In this document: positions 13,939-22,181 of the stretch, piece after piece | Layout of the letters: every line of letters begins with the position of its first letter | Position numbering within the stretch: the stretch's first letter is position 1 | Origin: Chloroflexota bacterium | Lineage (GTDB): Bacteria; Chloroflexota; Chloroflexia; Chloroheliales; Chloroheliaceae | DNA: 37,423 nt | Assembly (NCBI GenBank): GCA_902812345.1 | Contig: CADDZM010000013.1 | Span: forward strand, 1 to 37,423 | Direction: 5' to 3' | Program-made: the position numbers and the translations under genes | The notes under the pieces: generated by a model | Seen by the model: the letters and a program-made list of their open reading frames with translations, nothing else | The model's database searches: none | What the model was told of the DNA's origin: nothing

Positions 13939-15429
13939 ATGAACCGAAAGATTGTGATTGTGGGCCTGGGGCCGGGCGATCCCGACCAATTGACCCTCGG
14001 AGCGATGCGCGTCTTTGAGCAGGCTGCAACTGTTTACCTGCGCACCTCAAAACATCCCACGGTGCCGTTTCTGCCTAAAAATACCCGGCTGGAAAACTTT
14101 GACGACATTTACGACCGGGCCAATACCTTTGGCGAGGTTTACGATACCATCGTGGCTCGCCTGGTCGAAATGGCCCGGGAGCCAGGCGAAGGCCCGGTAG
14201 TTTACGCTGTGCCGGGCCACCCGCTGGTGGGTGAGTCGAGCGTACTGCGTCTTTTAGAGGCGGCCAAAAAGAACGGGATTGAAACTGAAATCGTCCACGG
14301 CCTGAGCTTTTTTGAACCGGTCTTCGGGACACTGGGCGTGGACCCGCTGGCGATTGGGTTGGTCGTCCTCGATGCGACCGAACTGGCCGAGCAACCCGAA
14401 AACAGTCTGCCGCGCCCGCACGGCCTGGAACTGCCCGTGACCCGGCCCCTGCTTGTCGGCCAGGTCTATAACCAACGGCTTGCCAGTGGGGTCAAACTGG
14501 CCTTGATGGAGAGTTACCCGGACGACCACCCGGTAACGCTTTTGCGAGGGGCCGGGATACCCGGTGAGGAGGGCAGGCTTGATATTCCGCTCTACGAACT
14601 GGACCGTCACCCGGAATGGACCGACCACCTGACCTGCGCCTACCTGCCCGCTCTGCCGGTACTGGATGCTTTTGGCACTTTCGCCAACGCCCATTACGTT
14701 GTGGCCCGGTTGCGCGCTCCCGGCGGGTGCGACTGGGACCGCGCCCAGACCCACGCCAGCCTGAAACGGCACCTGCTGGAAGAAGCCTACGAGGTCATTC
14801 ACGCCCTGGACGAAGAACCTGAAGCCCTTACCGAAGAACTGGGCGACTTGCTACTGCAAATCCTGCTGCATGCCCAGATTGCCGCCGAGGAAGGCCAGTG
14901 GAGCATCGCCGATGTTTTCCGGGAAATGAGCGAAAAGCTACTCCGCCGCCACCCCCATATTTTCGGGCCGGAGGCCGGGAAGACCGAAAAGCCGAACTGG
15001 GAAGAACTTAAACGCTCGGAGAAGGCCGCTAAAGGCGATCAATCTTCGGTGCTGGCCGGGGTGCCGCGCGATATGCCCGCCCTCCAACAGGCCCAGGCGC
15101 TTCAACGCAAGGCCGGGGATTTGGGCTTCAAGTGGCGTACCTTTGAAGAGGTTATTGATAAGCTGGTCGAAGAAGTGCAGGAGGTCCGCGAGGCCACCAA
15201 TCACGCCGAACTGGTCGAGGAAATCGGCGACGTGCTGGCGGTCCTGGCAAGCGCAGCCCAGGGCTTGAAAGTGGACGCCGAGGAAGCTTTACGGTTGGCG
15301 AACCTGAAATTCCGCCGCCGTTTTGAGCAGTGGGAAGCTATTGTCAAAGAGCGCGGCCTGGACCCGCACAAAATGGATTTAGCCGGGCTGCAAGCGGTCT
15401 GGACCGAAGCCCGCCAGCGGGCGGATTAG
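13939..15429 (+). CDS. mazG: Tetrapyrrole methylase/MazG fusion, nucleoside triphosphate pyrophosphohydrolase
   Basis: A 496-aa two-domain protein like Bacillus YabN. Residues 3 to about 225 form an SAM-dependent tetrapyrrole (CbiF/precorrin) methylase-like domain with the entry motif IVGLGPGDPD and the loop VPGHPLVGE. From about 258 on is a MazG module, which hydrolyses (d)NTPs to monophosphates and pyrophosphate and removes non-canonical nucleotides. The first MazG repeat shows GGCDWDRAQTHASLKRHLLEEAYE with metal ligands in EEAYE (281-285) and EELGD (299-303). The second repeat carries EEVQEV and EEIGDVL. What the methylase-like domain does in this family is not settled. The RBS is poor. 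It is a monocistronic gene between a tandem repeat and the aconitase promoter. Confidence 0.94.
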   Translation: MNRKIVIVGLGPGDPDQLTLGAMRVFEQAATVYLRTSKHPTVPFLPKNTRLENFDDIYDRANTFGEVYDTIVARLVEMAREPGEGPVVYAVPGHPLVGESSVLRLLEAAKKNGIETEIVHGLSFFEPVFGTLGVDPLAIGLVVLDATELAEQPENSLPRPHGLELPVTRPLLVGQVYNQRLASGVKLALMESYPDDHPVTLLRGAGIPGEEGRLDIPLYELDRHPEWTDHLTCAYLPALPVLDAFGTFANAHYVVARLRAPGGCDWDRAQTHASLKRHLLEEAYEVIHALDEEPEALTEELGDLLLQILLHAQIAAEEGQWSIADVFREMSEKLLRRHPHIFGPEAGKTEKPNWEELKRSEKAAKGDQSSVLAGVPRDMPALQQAQALQRKAGDLGFKWRTFEEVIDKLVEEVQEVREATNHAELVEEIGDVLAVLASAAQGLKVDAEEALRLANLKFRRRFEQWEAIVKERGLDPHKMDLAGLQAVWTEARQRAD

Positions 15430-15529
15430 ACAAAAAGTAATCAGCCGCCAGTAAGAGACGAGGGAAAGCAGCCATAACCTCAATTTTTGGTGAGTTTCCC
15501 TGAAGCCAGGTAAAAGACCGGCCCAAAAG

Positions 15530-15538
15530 TGTTATAAT
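15530..15538 (+). promoter_or_regulatory. Extended -10 promoter of the aconitase gene
   Basis: TGTTATAAT (15530-15538) is a perfect extended -10 element about 100 bases before the aconitase ATG. No strong -35 is seen. The leader of about 90 nt has no obvious structure. Confidence 0.5.
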
Positions 15539-15636
15539 TTCACTAATGCTTACTTTTTAATCATAATGACGGACTAATTGCTCGGAAATTATAAAAACCC
15601 TGCCGCCGCCATCAAGTTTTTCAGGAGTTTTACCAA

Positions 15637-17577
15637 ATGGGAACCAACCTGGCCCGTAAGATTTTAAGCGCTCACCTGGCCGAAGGTGAGCTTACGCCGG
15701 GTACTCAAATTGCCATCAAAATTGACCAGACCCTTACCCAGGATGCCAGCGGGACCGCCGCTTACCTGCAATTCGAGGCGATTGGCCTGCCGCGCGTCAA
15801 GACCGAAGTGTCGGTCAGCTATGTGGACCATAACATGCTGCAAATGGGTTTCGAGAACGCCGACGACCACCGCTTTTTGCAGTCCACCGCCCACAAGTTC
15901 GGCCTCTTTTTCTCGCGGCCCGGCAACGGCATCTGCCACCAGGTCCACGCCGAACGCTTCGCCGTCCCCGGTAAAACTCTACTCGGCAGTGACAGTCATA
16001 CCCCGCTTTGCGGCGGCCTGGGCATGATTGCAATCGGCGCGGGCGGCCTGGATGTAGCCGTAGCCATGGGCGGTGGGGCTTTTTACCTGATTATGCCAAA
16101 AATTTTGGGCGTGAAACTGACCGGGCATTTGCAGCCCTGGGTCAGCGGGAAAGACGTTATCCTGGAAATGCTGCGCCGCCTGAGCGTTAAAGGCGGGGTT
16201 GGGCGGATTATTGAATACACCGGGCCGGGCGTGGAATCGCTGGGCGTGATTGACCGGACCACCATCACGAATATGGGCGCAGAGCTTGGCGCGACCACCT
16301 CGATTTTCCCCAGCGACGAGCAGACCCGCCTTTATTTAGAGGCGCAGGGGCGCGGCGAAAGCTGGTCGGCCTGGTCTGCGGACCCGGACGCGGAATACGA
16401 CGAGCTTTTAGAGATAAACCTGGACGAACTGGAACCGCTTATCGCCCAACCGCATATGCCCGACAACGTGGTGCCGGTGCGTGAAGTGGCGGGTATCCCG
16501 GTGCAGCAGGTGTCGGTCGGCAGTTGCACTAATAGTTCCTACCGCGACCTCTCGATTGTGGCCTATGTCCTTAAAGGCAAAGCGGTCCACCCAAACTTGA
16601 GTTTTACGGTTAGCCCTGGCTCGAAGCAGGTCTACGCGACCGTAGCCCGGACCGGCGCTCTCGCGGACATGATTGACGCCGGGGCGCGTATGCTTGAATC
16701 GGCCTGCGGTCCCTGCGTGGGGATGGGCATGGCTCCACCGAGCAACAGCGTGGCGGTCCGCTCGTTCAACCGTAATTTCGAGGGCCGCTCCGGCACCAAA
16801 GACGCGAAGGTTTACCTCGCCAGTCCGGAAACTTGTGCCGCAACCGCTATCACCGGGGTTATAACCGACCCGCGCGACCTGGGCGACTATCCGGATATCG
16901 CAATGCCTGTCCGCTTCGATATTAACGATACAATGATTATTCCCCCGGCGACGGAAAGCGAAGCCGATTCGGTCGAAATCCTGCGCGGCCCGAACATCAA
17001 GCCGCTGCCTCGCTTCGGCCAGCTTGAAAATACTATTTCGGGTGAAGTGGTCCTGAAGGTCGGCGACAATATCACGACGGACCACATCTCTCCGGCAGGC
17101 GCGAAGGTGTTGCCTTTGCGCTCGAACCTGCCCGCCCTGGCCGAGTTTACTTTCGAGCGAGTGGACAAGACTTTCGCCAGCCGGGCCAGAGAAGCGGTTT
17201 CGGGCTTTATCGTGGGCGGCAGCAATTACGGGCAGGGTTCGGCCCGCGAACAGGCCGCCCTGGCCCCGCGCTACCTGGGCATCAAGGCGGTTATGGCAAT
17301 TTCGTTCGCCCGGATTCACCGCTCTAACCTGATTAACTTTGGCCTCGTGCCGCTTATCTTCCACAGCCAGGACGATTACAACCTGATTGACCAGGCCGAC
17401 CGGCTTGAAATCAAAAACGTCCGCGAACAACTCCGGGCTGGTTCGGAAGTGGTAGTGCGAAACCTGACTAAAGGGCTGGAAGTGACCCTATCCCATAATT
17501 TAAGCGGTCACGAACTGGAAATTTTGCTGGATGGGGGGCTGCTCAACCACCTTAAAGTCCAGGCGGCCAACAACTAA
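15637..17577 (+). CDS. Aconitate hydratase, short bacterial form
   Basis: A 646-aa [4Fe-4S] enzyme isomerising citrate and isocitrate in the TCA cycle. Cluster ligands are C297 (VGSCTNSS) and C357/C360 (ESACGPCVG). Further motifs are GSDSHTPLCGGLG (117-129) and, in the C-terminal swivel domain, VGGSNYGQGSAREQAALAPRYLG, with DNITTDHISPAG before it. The length of about 650 residues, shorter than E. coli AcnA (about 890), matches the compact aconitases of many anaerobes and deep-branching bacteria. A 3-isopropylmalate dehydratase would split this into two subunits, which argues for aconitase. The usual RBS is weak (CAGGAG about 14 bases upstream). It is transcribed alone, with a terminator at its stop codon. 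Confidence 0.93.
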   Translation: MGTNLARKILSAHLAEGELTPGTQIAIKIDQTLTQDASGTAAYLQFEAIGLPRVKTEVSVSYVDHNMLQMGFENADDHRFLQSTAHKFGLFFSRPGNGICHQVHAERFAVPGKTLLGSDSHTPLCGGLGMIAIGAGGLDVAVAMGGGAFYLIMPKILGVKLTGHLQPWVSGKDVILEMLRRLSVKGGVGRIIEYTGPGVESLGVIDRTTITNMGAELGATTSIFPSDEQTRLYLEAQGRGESWSAWSADPDAEYDELLEINLDELEPLIAQPHMPDNVVPVREVAGIPVQQVSVGSCTNSSYRDLSIVAYVLKGKAVHPNLSFTVSPGSKQVYATVARTGALADMIDAGARMLESACGPCVGMGMAPPSNSVAVRSFNRNFEGRSGTKDAKVYLASPETCAATAITGVITDPRDLGDYPDIAMPVRFDINDTMIIPPATESEADSVEILRGPNIKPLPRFGQLENTISGEVVLKVGDNITTDHISPAGAKVLPLRSNLPALAEFTFERVDKTFASRAREAVSGFIVGGSNYGQGSAREQAALAPRYLGIKAVMAISFARIHRSNLINFGLVPLIFHSQDDYNLIDQADRLEIKNVREQLRAGSEVVVRNLTKGLEVTLSHNLSGHELEILLDGGLLNHLKVQAANN

Positions 17578-17603
17578 AAGGGCAAGCCCTTTACCCGTTT
17601 TTT
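17577..17603 (+). terminator. Intrinsic terminator after aconitase
   Basis: AAAGGG (17577-17582), a CAAG loop and CCCTTT (17587-17592) form a 6-bp stem overlapping the stop codon, followed after five bases by six Ts (17598-17603). Confidence 0.5.
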
Positions 17604-17649
17604 ACCCTCCCGGTAAGGGCTAATACCGAGTACAAGTAAAGGCTCAATC

Positions 17650-17740
17650 CTTGTCATTCCGAGGAGCCAATTTGAACGAAGGCTTGCCCATAACGATCAC
17701 AAAACAGTCCCAACTATACCGCCTCCCTCGGAATGACAAG
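17650..17740. repeat. REP/MITE-like palindromic element
   Basis: CTTGTCATTCCGAGG (17650-17664) is repeated exactly in inverted orientation at 17726-17740, giving a 91-base element with 15-bp perfect termini. The core GTCATTCCGAG resembles a class of dispersed palindromic repeats found in many bacterial genomes. No gene lies inside. Only one copy is in this window. Confidence 0.6.
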
Positions 17741-17875
17741 CAACCAGCCGGCCTGGTAATATCTGGTATAACCGCAAGAACCACCTGATTTTCCATCATC
17801 TTTCATTCACAGGAATACACCTACTTTTATAGGGCTGACTCAGCTTTTATGCCTATTAAAATTTTATAAAAATAG

Positions 17876-17974
17876 GTCTAAAGTCTAATGCAATTCTATG
17901 ATGGAAAGCACTGTATTTTGCTTCTTATATGGTATAATTAGTCTATAAATAAAAAATGTCTAATAATATTAGAC
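17876..17974 (+). promoter_or_regulatory. Promoter with GTCTA half-sites and a dyad operator
   Basis: TGGTATAAT (17930-17938) is a perfect extended -10. About 20 bases downstream GTCTAATA-A-TATTAGAC (17958-17974) is a perfect dyad. The half-site GTCTA also occurs at 17876, 17883 and 17941. The dyad sits just downstream of the expected transcription start, where a repressor would act, or it may form a hairpin at the mRNA 5' end. It controls the two small genes that follow. Confidence 0.5.
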
Positions 17975-18048
17975 AGGGTTAAAGGTTTGTGAAATATTTA
18001 ATGCAATAATAATTATTTTTTAAGACCAGAAGGGGATAAGAAACGACA

Positions 18049-18237
18049 ATGTACAATAACCAATTAGATCCGGAGTTGTTACTCGCTAAATTTAAACAGA
18101 GTGATTTCGAACGACAGGCCGTGCGTTCGCGCCAGGCCCGTGAAGCTAAAGCCAATCAGTCGAGCTGGTTTACTCGGCCCGGTAGCCTGACCCGCGGCAA
18201 GGCTTCCAAAGAAACCGCCAGGTGGGATAGCAAGTAA
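18049..18237 (+). CDS. Small basic protein, unknown function (62 aa)
   Basis: I do not recognise this family. The 62-residue product starts MYNNQLDPELLLAKFKQ, is rich in Arg, Lys, Gln and Ser with a net charge near +6, and has a probable N-terminal helix (about 7-34) and a Trp/Arg-containing tail. No membrane segment or cysteine is present. AAGGGGAT lies about 12 bases before the ATG. It is the first gene of a two-gene unit with its own promoter, dyad and terminator, which makes it likely to be a real gene despite its size. Nucleic-acid or phospholipid binding is possible from the charge but unproven. Confidence 0.65.
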   Translation: MYNNQLDPELLLAKFKQSDFERQAVRSRQAREAKANQSSWFTRPGSLTRGKASKETARWDSK

Positions 18238-18305
18238 GTTAAAGTTAAGTAAGCAATTTTAAGTCAAGCGCGGTTGCAAGCTTCTTAGCAACCAGGAGAG
18301 CATTT

Positions 18306-18425
18306 ATGGAACTATTACTGGGTTTAGTCGGCTTAGTAAGCCTGCTGTCCGGTCTGGGCTGGGCGGCCATCAGGTATGGAGTGGACAGCCGTACCCCCGA
18401 ACTGTTGAAGGAAAAAGGGCTTTAA
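18306..18425 (+). CDS. Single-helix membrane microprotein, unknown function (39 aa)
   Basis: A 39-codon gene too short for usual gene calling. A strong RBS (AGGAG, eight bases) precedes the ATG. Residues 2-24 are a Leu/Gly/Val-rich hydrophobic helix, followed by a cytoplasmic-type tail YGVDSRTPELLKEKGL. It lies 68 bases after the 62-aa gene and 30 bases before a strong terminator, so it is the last gene of that unit. The layout resembles microprotein or toxin-antitoxin units, but no such family is recognised. RBS, membrane helix and terminator spacing all support translation. Confidence 0.6.
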   Translation: MELLLGLVGLVSLLSGLGWAAIRYGVDSRTPELLKEKGL

Positions 18426-18455
18426 CCGCACTTTGACCTGAAATTAAATTACCAT

Positions 18456-18491
18456 AAAAAAGAAGAGCCTTTCAAAAAGCTCTTCTTTTTT
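18456..18491 (+). terminator. Strong intrinsic terminator of the small-protein operon
   Basis: AAAAAAGAAGAGC (18456-18468) and GCTCTTCTTTTTT (18479-18491) make a perfect 13-bp stem with a 10-base loop and a built-in U-tract. Confidence 0.9.
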
Positions 18492-18535
18492 GTACCCGGC
18501 TTTGTGACCTGCTTAATATTAGCTTAATGGAAGCA

Positions 18536-18544
18536 TGTTATAAT
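18536..18544 (+). promoter_or_regulatory. Extended -10 promoter of the DedA gene
   Basis: TGTTATAAT (18536-18544) is a perfect extended -10 element, about 43 bases before the TTG start of the DedA gene. It is identical to the aconitase promoter core. Confidence 0.55.
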
Positions 18545-18586
18545 CCTCCTTAACGGCACATAATCGGCCTTAGTCAGGAGTAGTTT

Positions 18587-19237
18587 TTGGAAGCCTTTCT
18601 CAATTCCGTCATAGTCTGGAACTGGTTAGTCTATAGCTTTATTTTCCTGGCCCTCTTTGTGGAGAGCCTCGGCCTACCTGTTCCAGGGCTGACCGTGGCC
18701 CTGATCGGGGCGGCCCTGGCCGGACAGGCCAAGCTGGAAATCTGGCTGGTAATCGGCCTGACCGTGCTGGGTGGCGTACTGGGCGGGCTGGTTAGCTATT
18801 GGATTGGCCGGACCGGGGGACGCCGTTTTATAGAGCGCTGGGGCAGGTTTATTTTAATCACGCCCGCCCGCCTGGAAACCGGCGAAGTTTATTTTCATCG
18901 GTACGGGGCGAAAATCTTGCTGGTGGGGCGTTATCTGCCGGTGTTGTGCTTCGGGTCCGGGCTTTTGAGCGGCCTGACGCGGCTGCCTTACCGCCGTTTC
19001 TTCCTCTACAACATCCTGAGTATCGCTCTCTGGTCGGCTTCGCACCTGACCCTGTCTTACATTTTTGGCCGGAACCTCGATACGCTTATGCAAATCTTTA
19101 ACACAGCAGGCCTCGCGATGGTCGCCGTTATCGCGGCGGTAATTGGCCTGTTTATCCTGTTCAAGTTGAGACAACGCCAGAGCAAGCGGTTAAAAATGGT
19201 GGCTGAAAGGGCCAGACCCCAGGCAACGGATAATTAA
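18587..19237 (+). CDS. DedA family (VTT/SNARE-associated) membrane protein
   Basis: A 216-aa polytopic membrane protein of the DedA family, implicated in lipid-carrier (undecaprenyl phosphate) flipping and envelope homeostasis. Family marks are FVESLGLPVPGLTVALIGA near the N-terminus, GGLVSYWIGRTGG, and the re-entrant core YGAKILLVGRYLPVLCFGSGLLSG followed by YRRFFLYN. In many members the RxxPxxR core has a second Arg; here Cys occupies that place (PVLCF). The start is TTG at 18587 with AGGAG seven bases upstream. A basic tail (KLRQRQSKRLK) ends the protein. It is transcribed alone between two terminators. Which lipid it moves is unknown. Confidence 0.88.
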   Translation: MEAFLNSVIVWNWLVYSFIFLALFVESLGLPVPGLTVALIGAALAGQAKLEIWLVIGLTVLGGVLGGLVSYWIGRTGGRRFIERWGRFILITPARLETGEVYFHRYGAKILLVGRYLPVLCFGSGLLSGLTRLPYRRFFLYNILSIALWSASHLTLSYIFGRNLDTLMQIFNTAGLAMVAVIAAVIGLFILFKLRQRQSKRLKMVAERARPQATDN

Positions 19238-19257
19238 AGAGTTTCGGAATCCGATGG

Positions 19258-19288
19258 AGCAAGCTGTGGAAACGCGGCTTGCTTTTTT
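19258..19288 (+). terminator. Intrinsic terminator after the DedA gene
   Basis: AGCAAGC (19258-19264) pairs with GCTTGCT (19277-19283) around a loop carrying GTGGAAACGC, and six Ts follow. It lies 20 bases past the stop codon. Confidence 0.85.
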
Positions 19289-19410
19289 GTGTGACCATGC
19301 ACACATCCCCGACCGGTAATTTCAGGTCTAATAAACGCGTTATAGGGGTAGTGGGATTTTTAAATGATGAATGAATTTTTAAGAAACCGGAGAATGATGA
19401 AAGGAACCAG

Positions 19411-20148
19411 ATGTGCTCGCGTAAAAGAAATTCGGCACTTAATTTTCTATTTTTAGCTTCATTAGTGGTAACATCTTTAATGGTAACTTTGCTACTGGCG
19501 GCCTGTGGCGAGACTACCGCGACCACTGGCCCGGCAGCCCAACCGACCGCTACAGTCTTCACCGTCACCACGCCAACCGGCGCAGCAACCACTCAACCGG
19601 CCAATTCGACCGCAGCCGTCACTACGAGCGCGGTAACTACCGGAGCGGCTCCAACTAAACCGGTTACAACCACTGCAAGTACCGTTCCGGCCACAACGGC
19701 CGCCCCTACCAGACCTACCACGAGTAAACCGGCTACGACCACTGGACCGCCCAGTCCTACGCCTGGCTTGCCCGGTCCGATTAGCCTGGGCCAGCCTTTT
19801 GACCTGAAGGAAGGCCAGAGTGCGACCCTGCCCGGCAGCAATCTAACGGTGAAATTTGCCACAATCAGCGAGGATTCACGCTGTCCCGACTCCAATCCAA
19901 AAACGGGTAAATCGGTGGCCTGCTTCTGGTCAGGGCAGGTTACAGCCAATATTGAGGTTAGCGAGAATAGCGGGACTGCCCAGACGGTCAAGCTGACCCT
20001 GCCCGGTTCCGTAAACACGAAAACAGTATCAAAAGACAAAGTGGGAAATTACCAGCTTGAAGTAAAGCAGATTCTACCGCACGCTATCATTGATGAGGCC
20101 ATTGCGCCCGGCGATTACATCGTTACCCTGGTGGTTACAAAAGCTTAA
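19411..20148 (+). CDS. Lipoprotein with Thr-rich linker, unknown function
   Basis: A 245-aa predicted lipoprotein. A basic start (MCSRKRNSALNF) and hydrophobic core lead to the lipobox LLAAC with C32 as the lipidated residue. Residues 34 to about 118 are a Thr/Ala/Pro-rich low-complexity linker, probably extended and glycosylated outside the cell. The C-terminal 110 residues form a compact beta-type domain with two Cys in EDSRCPDSNP and VACFWSGQV. Similar RCP...C.W.G domains are known in bacterial lipoproteins without a firm function. AAAGGA lies five bases from the ATG. The gene ends in a strong terminator and faces the ABC exporter operon tail to tail. Confidence 0.85.
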   Translation: MCSRKRNSALNFLFLASLVVTSLMVTLLLAACGETTATTGPAAQPTATVFTVTTPTGAATTQPANSTAAVTTSAVTTGAAPTKPVTTTASTVPATTAAPTRPTTSKPATTTGPPSPTPGLPGPISLGQPFDLKEGQSATLPGSNLTVKFATISEDSRCPDSNPKTGKSVACFWSGQVTANIEVSENSGTAQTVKLTLPGSVNTKTVSKDKVGNYQLEVKQILPHAIIDEAIAPGDYIVTLVVTKA

Positions 20149-20154
20149 GTAAAT

Positions 20155-20194
20155 AAAAAGCCCTGCGAATTGAAATTCCGGGGGGCTTTTTATT
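20155..20194. terminator. Bidirectional terminator between lipoprotein and ABC operon
   Basis: AAAAAGCCC (20155-20163) pairs with GGGCTTTTT (20183-20191); the loop contains GAATT and AATTC that pair further. The symmetrical A and T tracts let it serve both converging units. Confidence 0.85.
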
Positions 20195-20212
20195 TTGGGC
20201 GAAACCGGCGCT

Positions 20213-22180
20213 TTAGCCGGTAATTTCACCAGCCGGAACCGCGCCAGCGCCGACGGTATCAGCGCCCTGTTCCTGGCGGCGGAACTGGCTCATATAGAGG
20301 TCGTAGAAAGTACCTTTGGCGTCCAGCAGTTCCTGGAAATTGCCTCGCTCCACAATCCCGCCATCCTTGAGGACCAGAATCTGATCGGCGTGTTTGATGG
20401 TGCTAAGGCGGTGGGCCACTACAAAACTGGTCCGGCCTTCCAGCAGCTTTTCAAGGGCGGCCTGGATAAGCCGCTCGGTGCGGGTATCCACGCTGGAAGT
20501 CGCCTCGTCGAGTATGAGGATACGCGGGTTTACCAGGGCAGCCCGGGCGATAGCGATAAGCTGGCGCTGTCCCTGGCTCAAACCCCGACCGCGTTCGCCC
20601 AGGACCGTCTTGTATTTGTCAGGCAGGCGTTCAATCAGGGTATCGGCGCGGGCTAATCGCGCCGCGGCAACCACATCCTCATCGGAAGCGTCCGGGCGGC
20701 CAAAGCGAATGTTGTTCATAACCGTGTCGCTGAACAAAAACGAGTCCTGCAAGACAATGCCAATCTGTTCACGCAGGCTGCTGCCCGTGATGTCGCGAAC
20801 ATCGCGGCCGTCAACCATAACCCGCCCGCCGGAAACATCATAGAAACGCGGAATCAGGTTAATAATGGTCGTCTTACCAGCCCCGGTCGGTCCGACAATC
20901 GCAATGGTCTGGCCTGGTTTGGCTTCAAAACTGACGCCCTTGAGGACCGGTTCGCCTTCTTTATACTCGGCCCGCACGTTGTCAAAGACCACCTCACCCC
21001 GGATAGGCGGCAAATTCGGCGCGCCCGGTTTATCCTGAATATCCGGCGCTTCGTCCAAAAGGCCGAAAATCCGTTCGGCCCCGGCGATAGCGCTCTGGAT
21101 ATTGGCCCAGAGCATCCCGATTTGCTGGATAGGCATGTTCAGGCGCTGGATATAGGCCAGGAAGGTAATTACCAGGCCGAGCGAGATAACCGTACCGAGC
21201 AGGCTGCCGTTGTCCAGAAGGAAGAAGCCGCCCACGCCCACTACGAGGGCAATCGAAACATAACCGAGAGCTTCCAGGGTAGGGGCCAGGGCGCTCGTCC
21301 AGGCCACCGCCTTGATATTGGCGTCGCGGTTGTTGGCGTTTACGGTCTTGAAAGATTCAATATTTTCGCCTTCCCGGCTGAAGGCCTGGACCTCACGCAC
21401 GCCGCTGATGCTTTGCTGCAACTCGGCGTTGACATTACCCATCTGGACGCGACTGCGGCGGAAGGCTTTACGGGCCTGGCCCGAAAACCAGTTTGTCGCC
21501 AGCAGCATAAACGGGAGCACAATCAGGCTGACCAGCGCGAAGGGAAAACTCCTGGTCAACATATTGTAAGCGACCCATATAATAAGCAGGATACCGCTCA
21601 CCACGTTTATGAGGGCGAAGCTAATAGCCTGCTGGATGGTCTCCGAGTCGTTGGTGATACGGCTCATCAGGTCGCCGACTTCGTGCCGGGAGTAATAGCC
21701 GAGCGATTGACGTTGAAGGTGCTTGAACAGGGCTACCCGGATATTCTTAAGGACGTTCTGACCGGCCCAGGCCATCGAAAGAAAGGTCAGGCCGGTGGCA
21801 AGCGCTCCCAGGACAAACAGCCCCGCCAGTTTTAGTACCAGGCCCAGCAGACCGCCGATGCGTCCCGAAGTTGAGAGCCTCGCCGCGTCGGGGTCGTACC
21901 AGCAGTTGGGAGAGGTGGCGGCAGTAGCCTGGCCGGGTATAGCTACGCCGGTCTGGCTGGAAGTGCCGGATACCGCCGGGGTTATATAGCAGTCAACCGC
22001 CTGGCCGGTCAGGTCAGGGGTCAGAACCTGGCTCCAGGTCGAAAAGATAATTAACAGCCCGGCCAGGAGTAAAATAAACCAGTAGGGTTTGAAATAGCCG
22101 CCAAACCGCCGGAGGGTTTCGCTGGTCTTTTTGGGTTTTGAAGTCTCCCGGTTTAGCAGCATGCCTGGATTGCCAAACAT
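20213..22180 (-). CDS. Heterodimeric ABC exporter, subunit with catalytic ATP site
   Basis: A 655-aa half-transporter: six-helix exporter membrane domain plus ATPase domain. Walker A is GPTGAGKTT (430-438), the Walker B end LILDEATSSVD has the catalytic E559, and the switch H590 (VVAHRLST) is present. Its signature is LSQGQ (534-538) rather than LSGGQ. Between helices 1 and 2 is an extra extracellular loop of about 45 residues with C64 and C93, which may form a disulfide-linked cap. The ATG lies one base after the partner's stop, and its RBS (AGGAGG) is inside the partner's last codons, so translation is coupled. With the neighbour it should form an asymmetric exporter of the BmrC/BmrD or TM287/288 type. 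Substrate unknown; the TetR neighbour suggests drugs or other toxic compounds. Confidence 0.93.
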   Translation of the reverse strand: MFGNPGMLLNRETSKPKKTSETLRRFGGYFKPYWFILLLAGLLIIFSTWSQVLTPDLTGQAVDCYITPAVSGTSSQTGVAIPGQATAATSPNCWYDPDAARLSTSGRIGGLLGLVLKLAGLFVLGALATGLTFLSMAWAGQNVLKNIRVALFKHLQRQSLGYYSRHEVGDLMSRITNDSETIQQAISFALINVVSGILLIIWVAYNMLTRSFPFALVSLIVLPFMLLATNWFSGQARKAFRRSRVQMGNVNAELQQSISGVREVQAFSREGENIESFKTVNANNRDANIKAVAWTSALAPTLEALGYVSIALVVGVGGFFLLDNGSLLGTVISLGLVITFLAYIQRLNMPIQQIGMLWANIQSAIAGAERIFGLLDEAPDIQDKPGAPNLPPIRGEVVFDNVRAEYKEGEPVLKGVSFEAKPGQTIAIVGPTGAGKTTIINLIPRFYDVSGGRVMVDGRDVRDITGSSLREQIGIVLQDSFLFSDTVMNNIRFGRPDASDEDVVAAARLARADTLIERLPDKYKTVLGERGRGLSQGQRQLIAIARAALVNPRILILDEATSSVDTRTERLIQAALEKLLEGRTSFVVAHRLSTIKHADQILVLKDGGIVERGNFQELLDAKGTFYDLYMSQFRRQEQGADTVGAGAVPAGEITG

Positions 22181-22181
22181 T

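Noticed and set aside
13738-13989. 83-codon minus-strand frame with YQPYTR repeats
   Set aside because: The repeat in the protein is just the translated 18-bp DNA tandem repeat, and the frame overlaps the mazG start.
16408-17430. 340-codon minus-strand frame inside aconitase
   Set aside because: Long antisense frames are expected in GC-rich coding DNA; the plus strand has the Fe-S cysteines and full family length.
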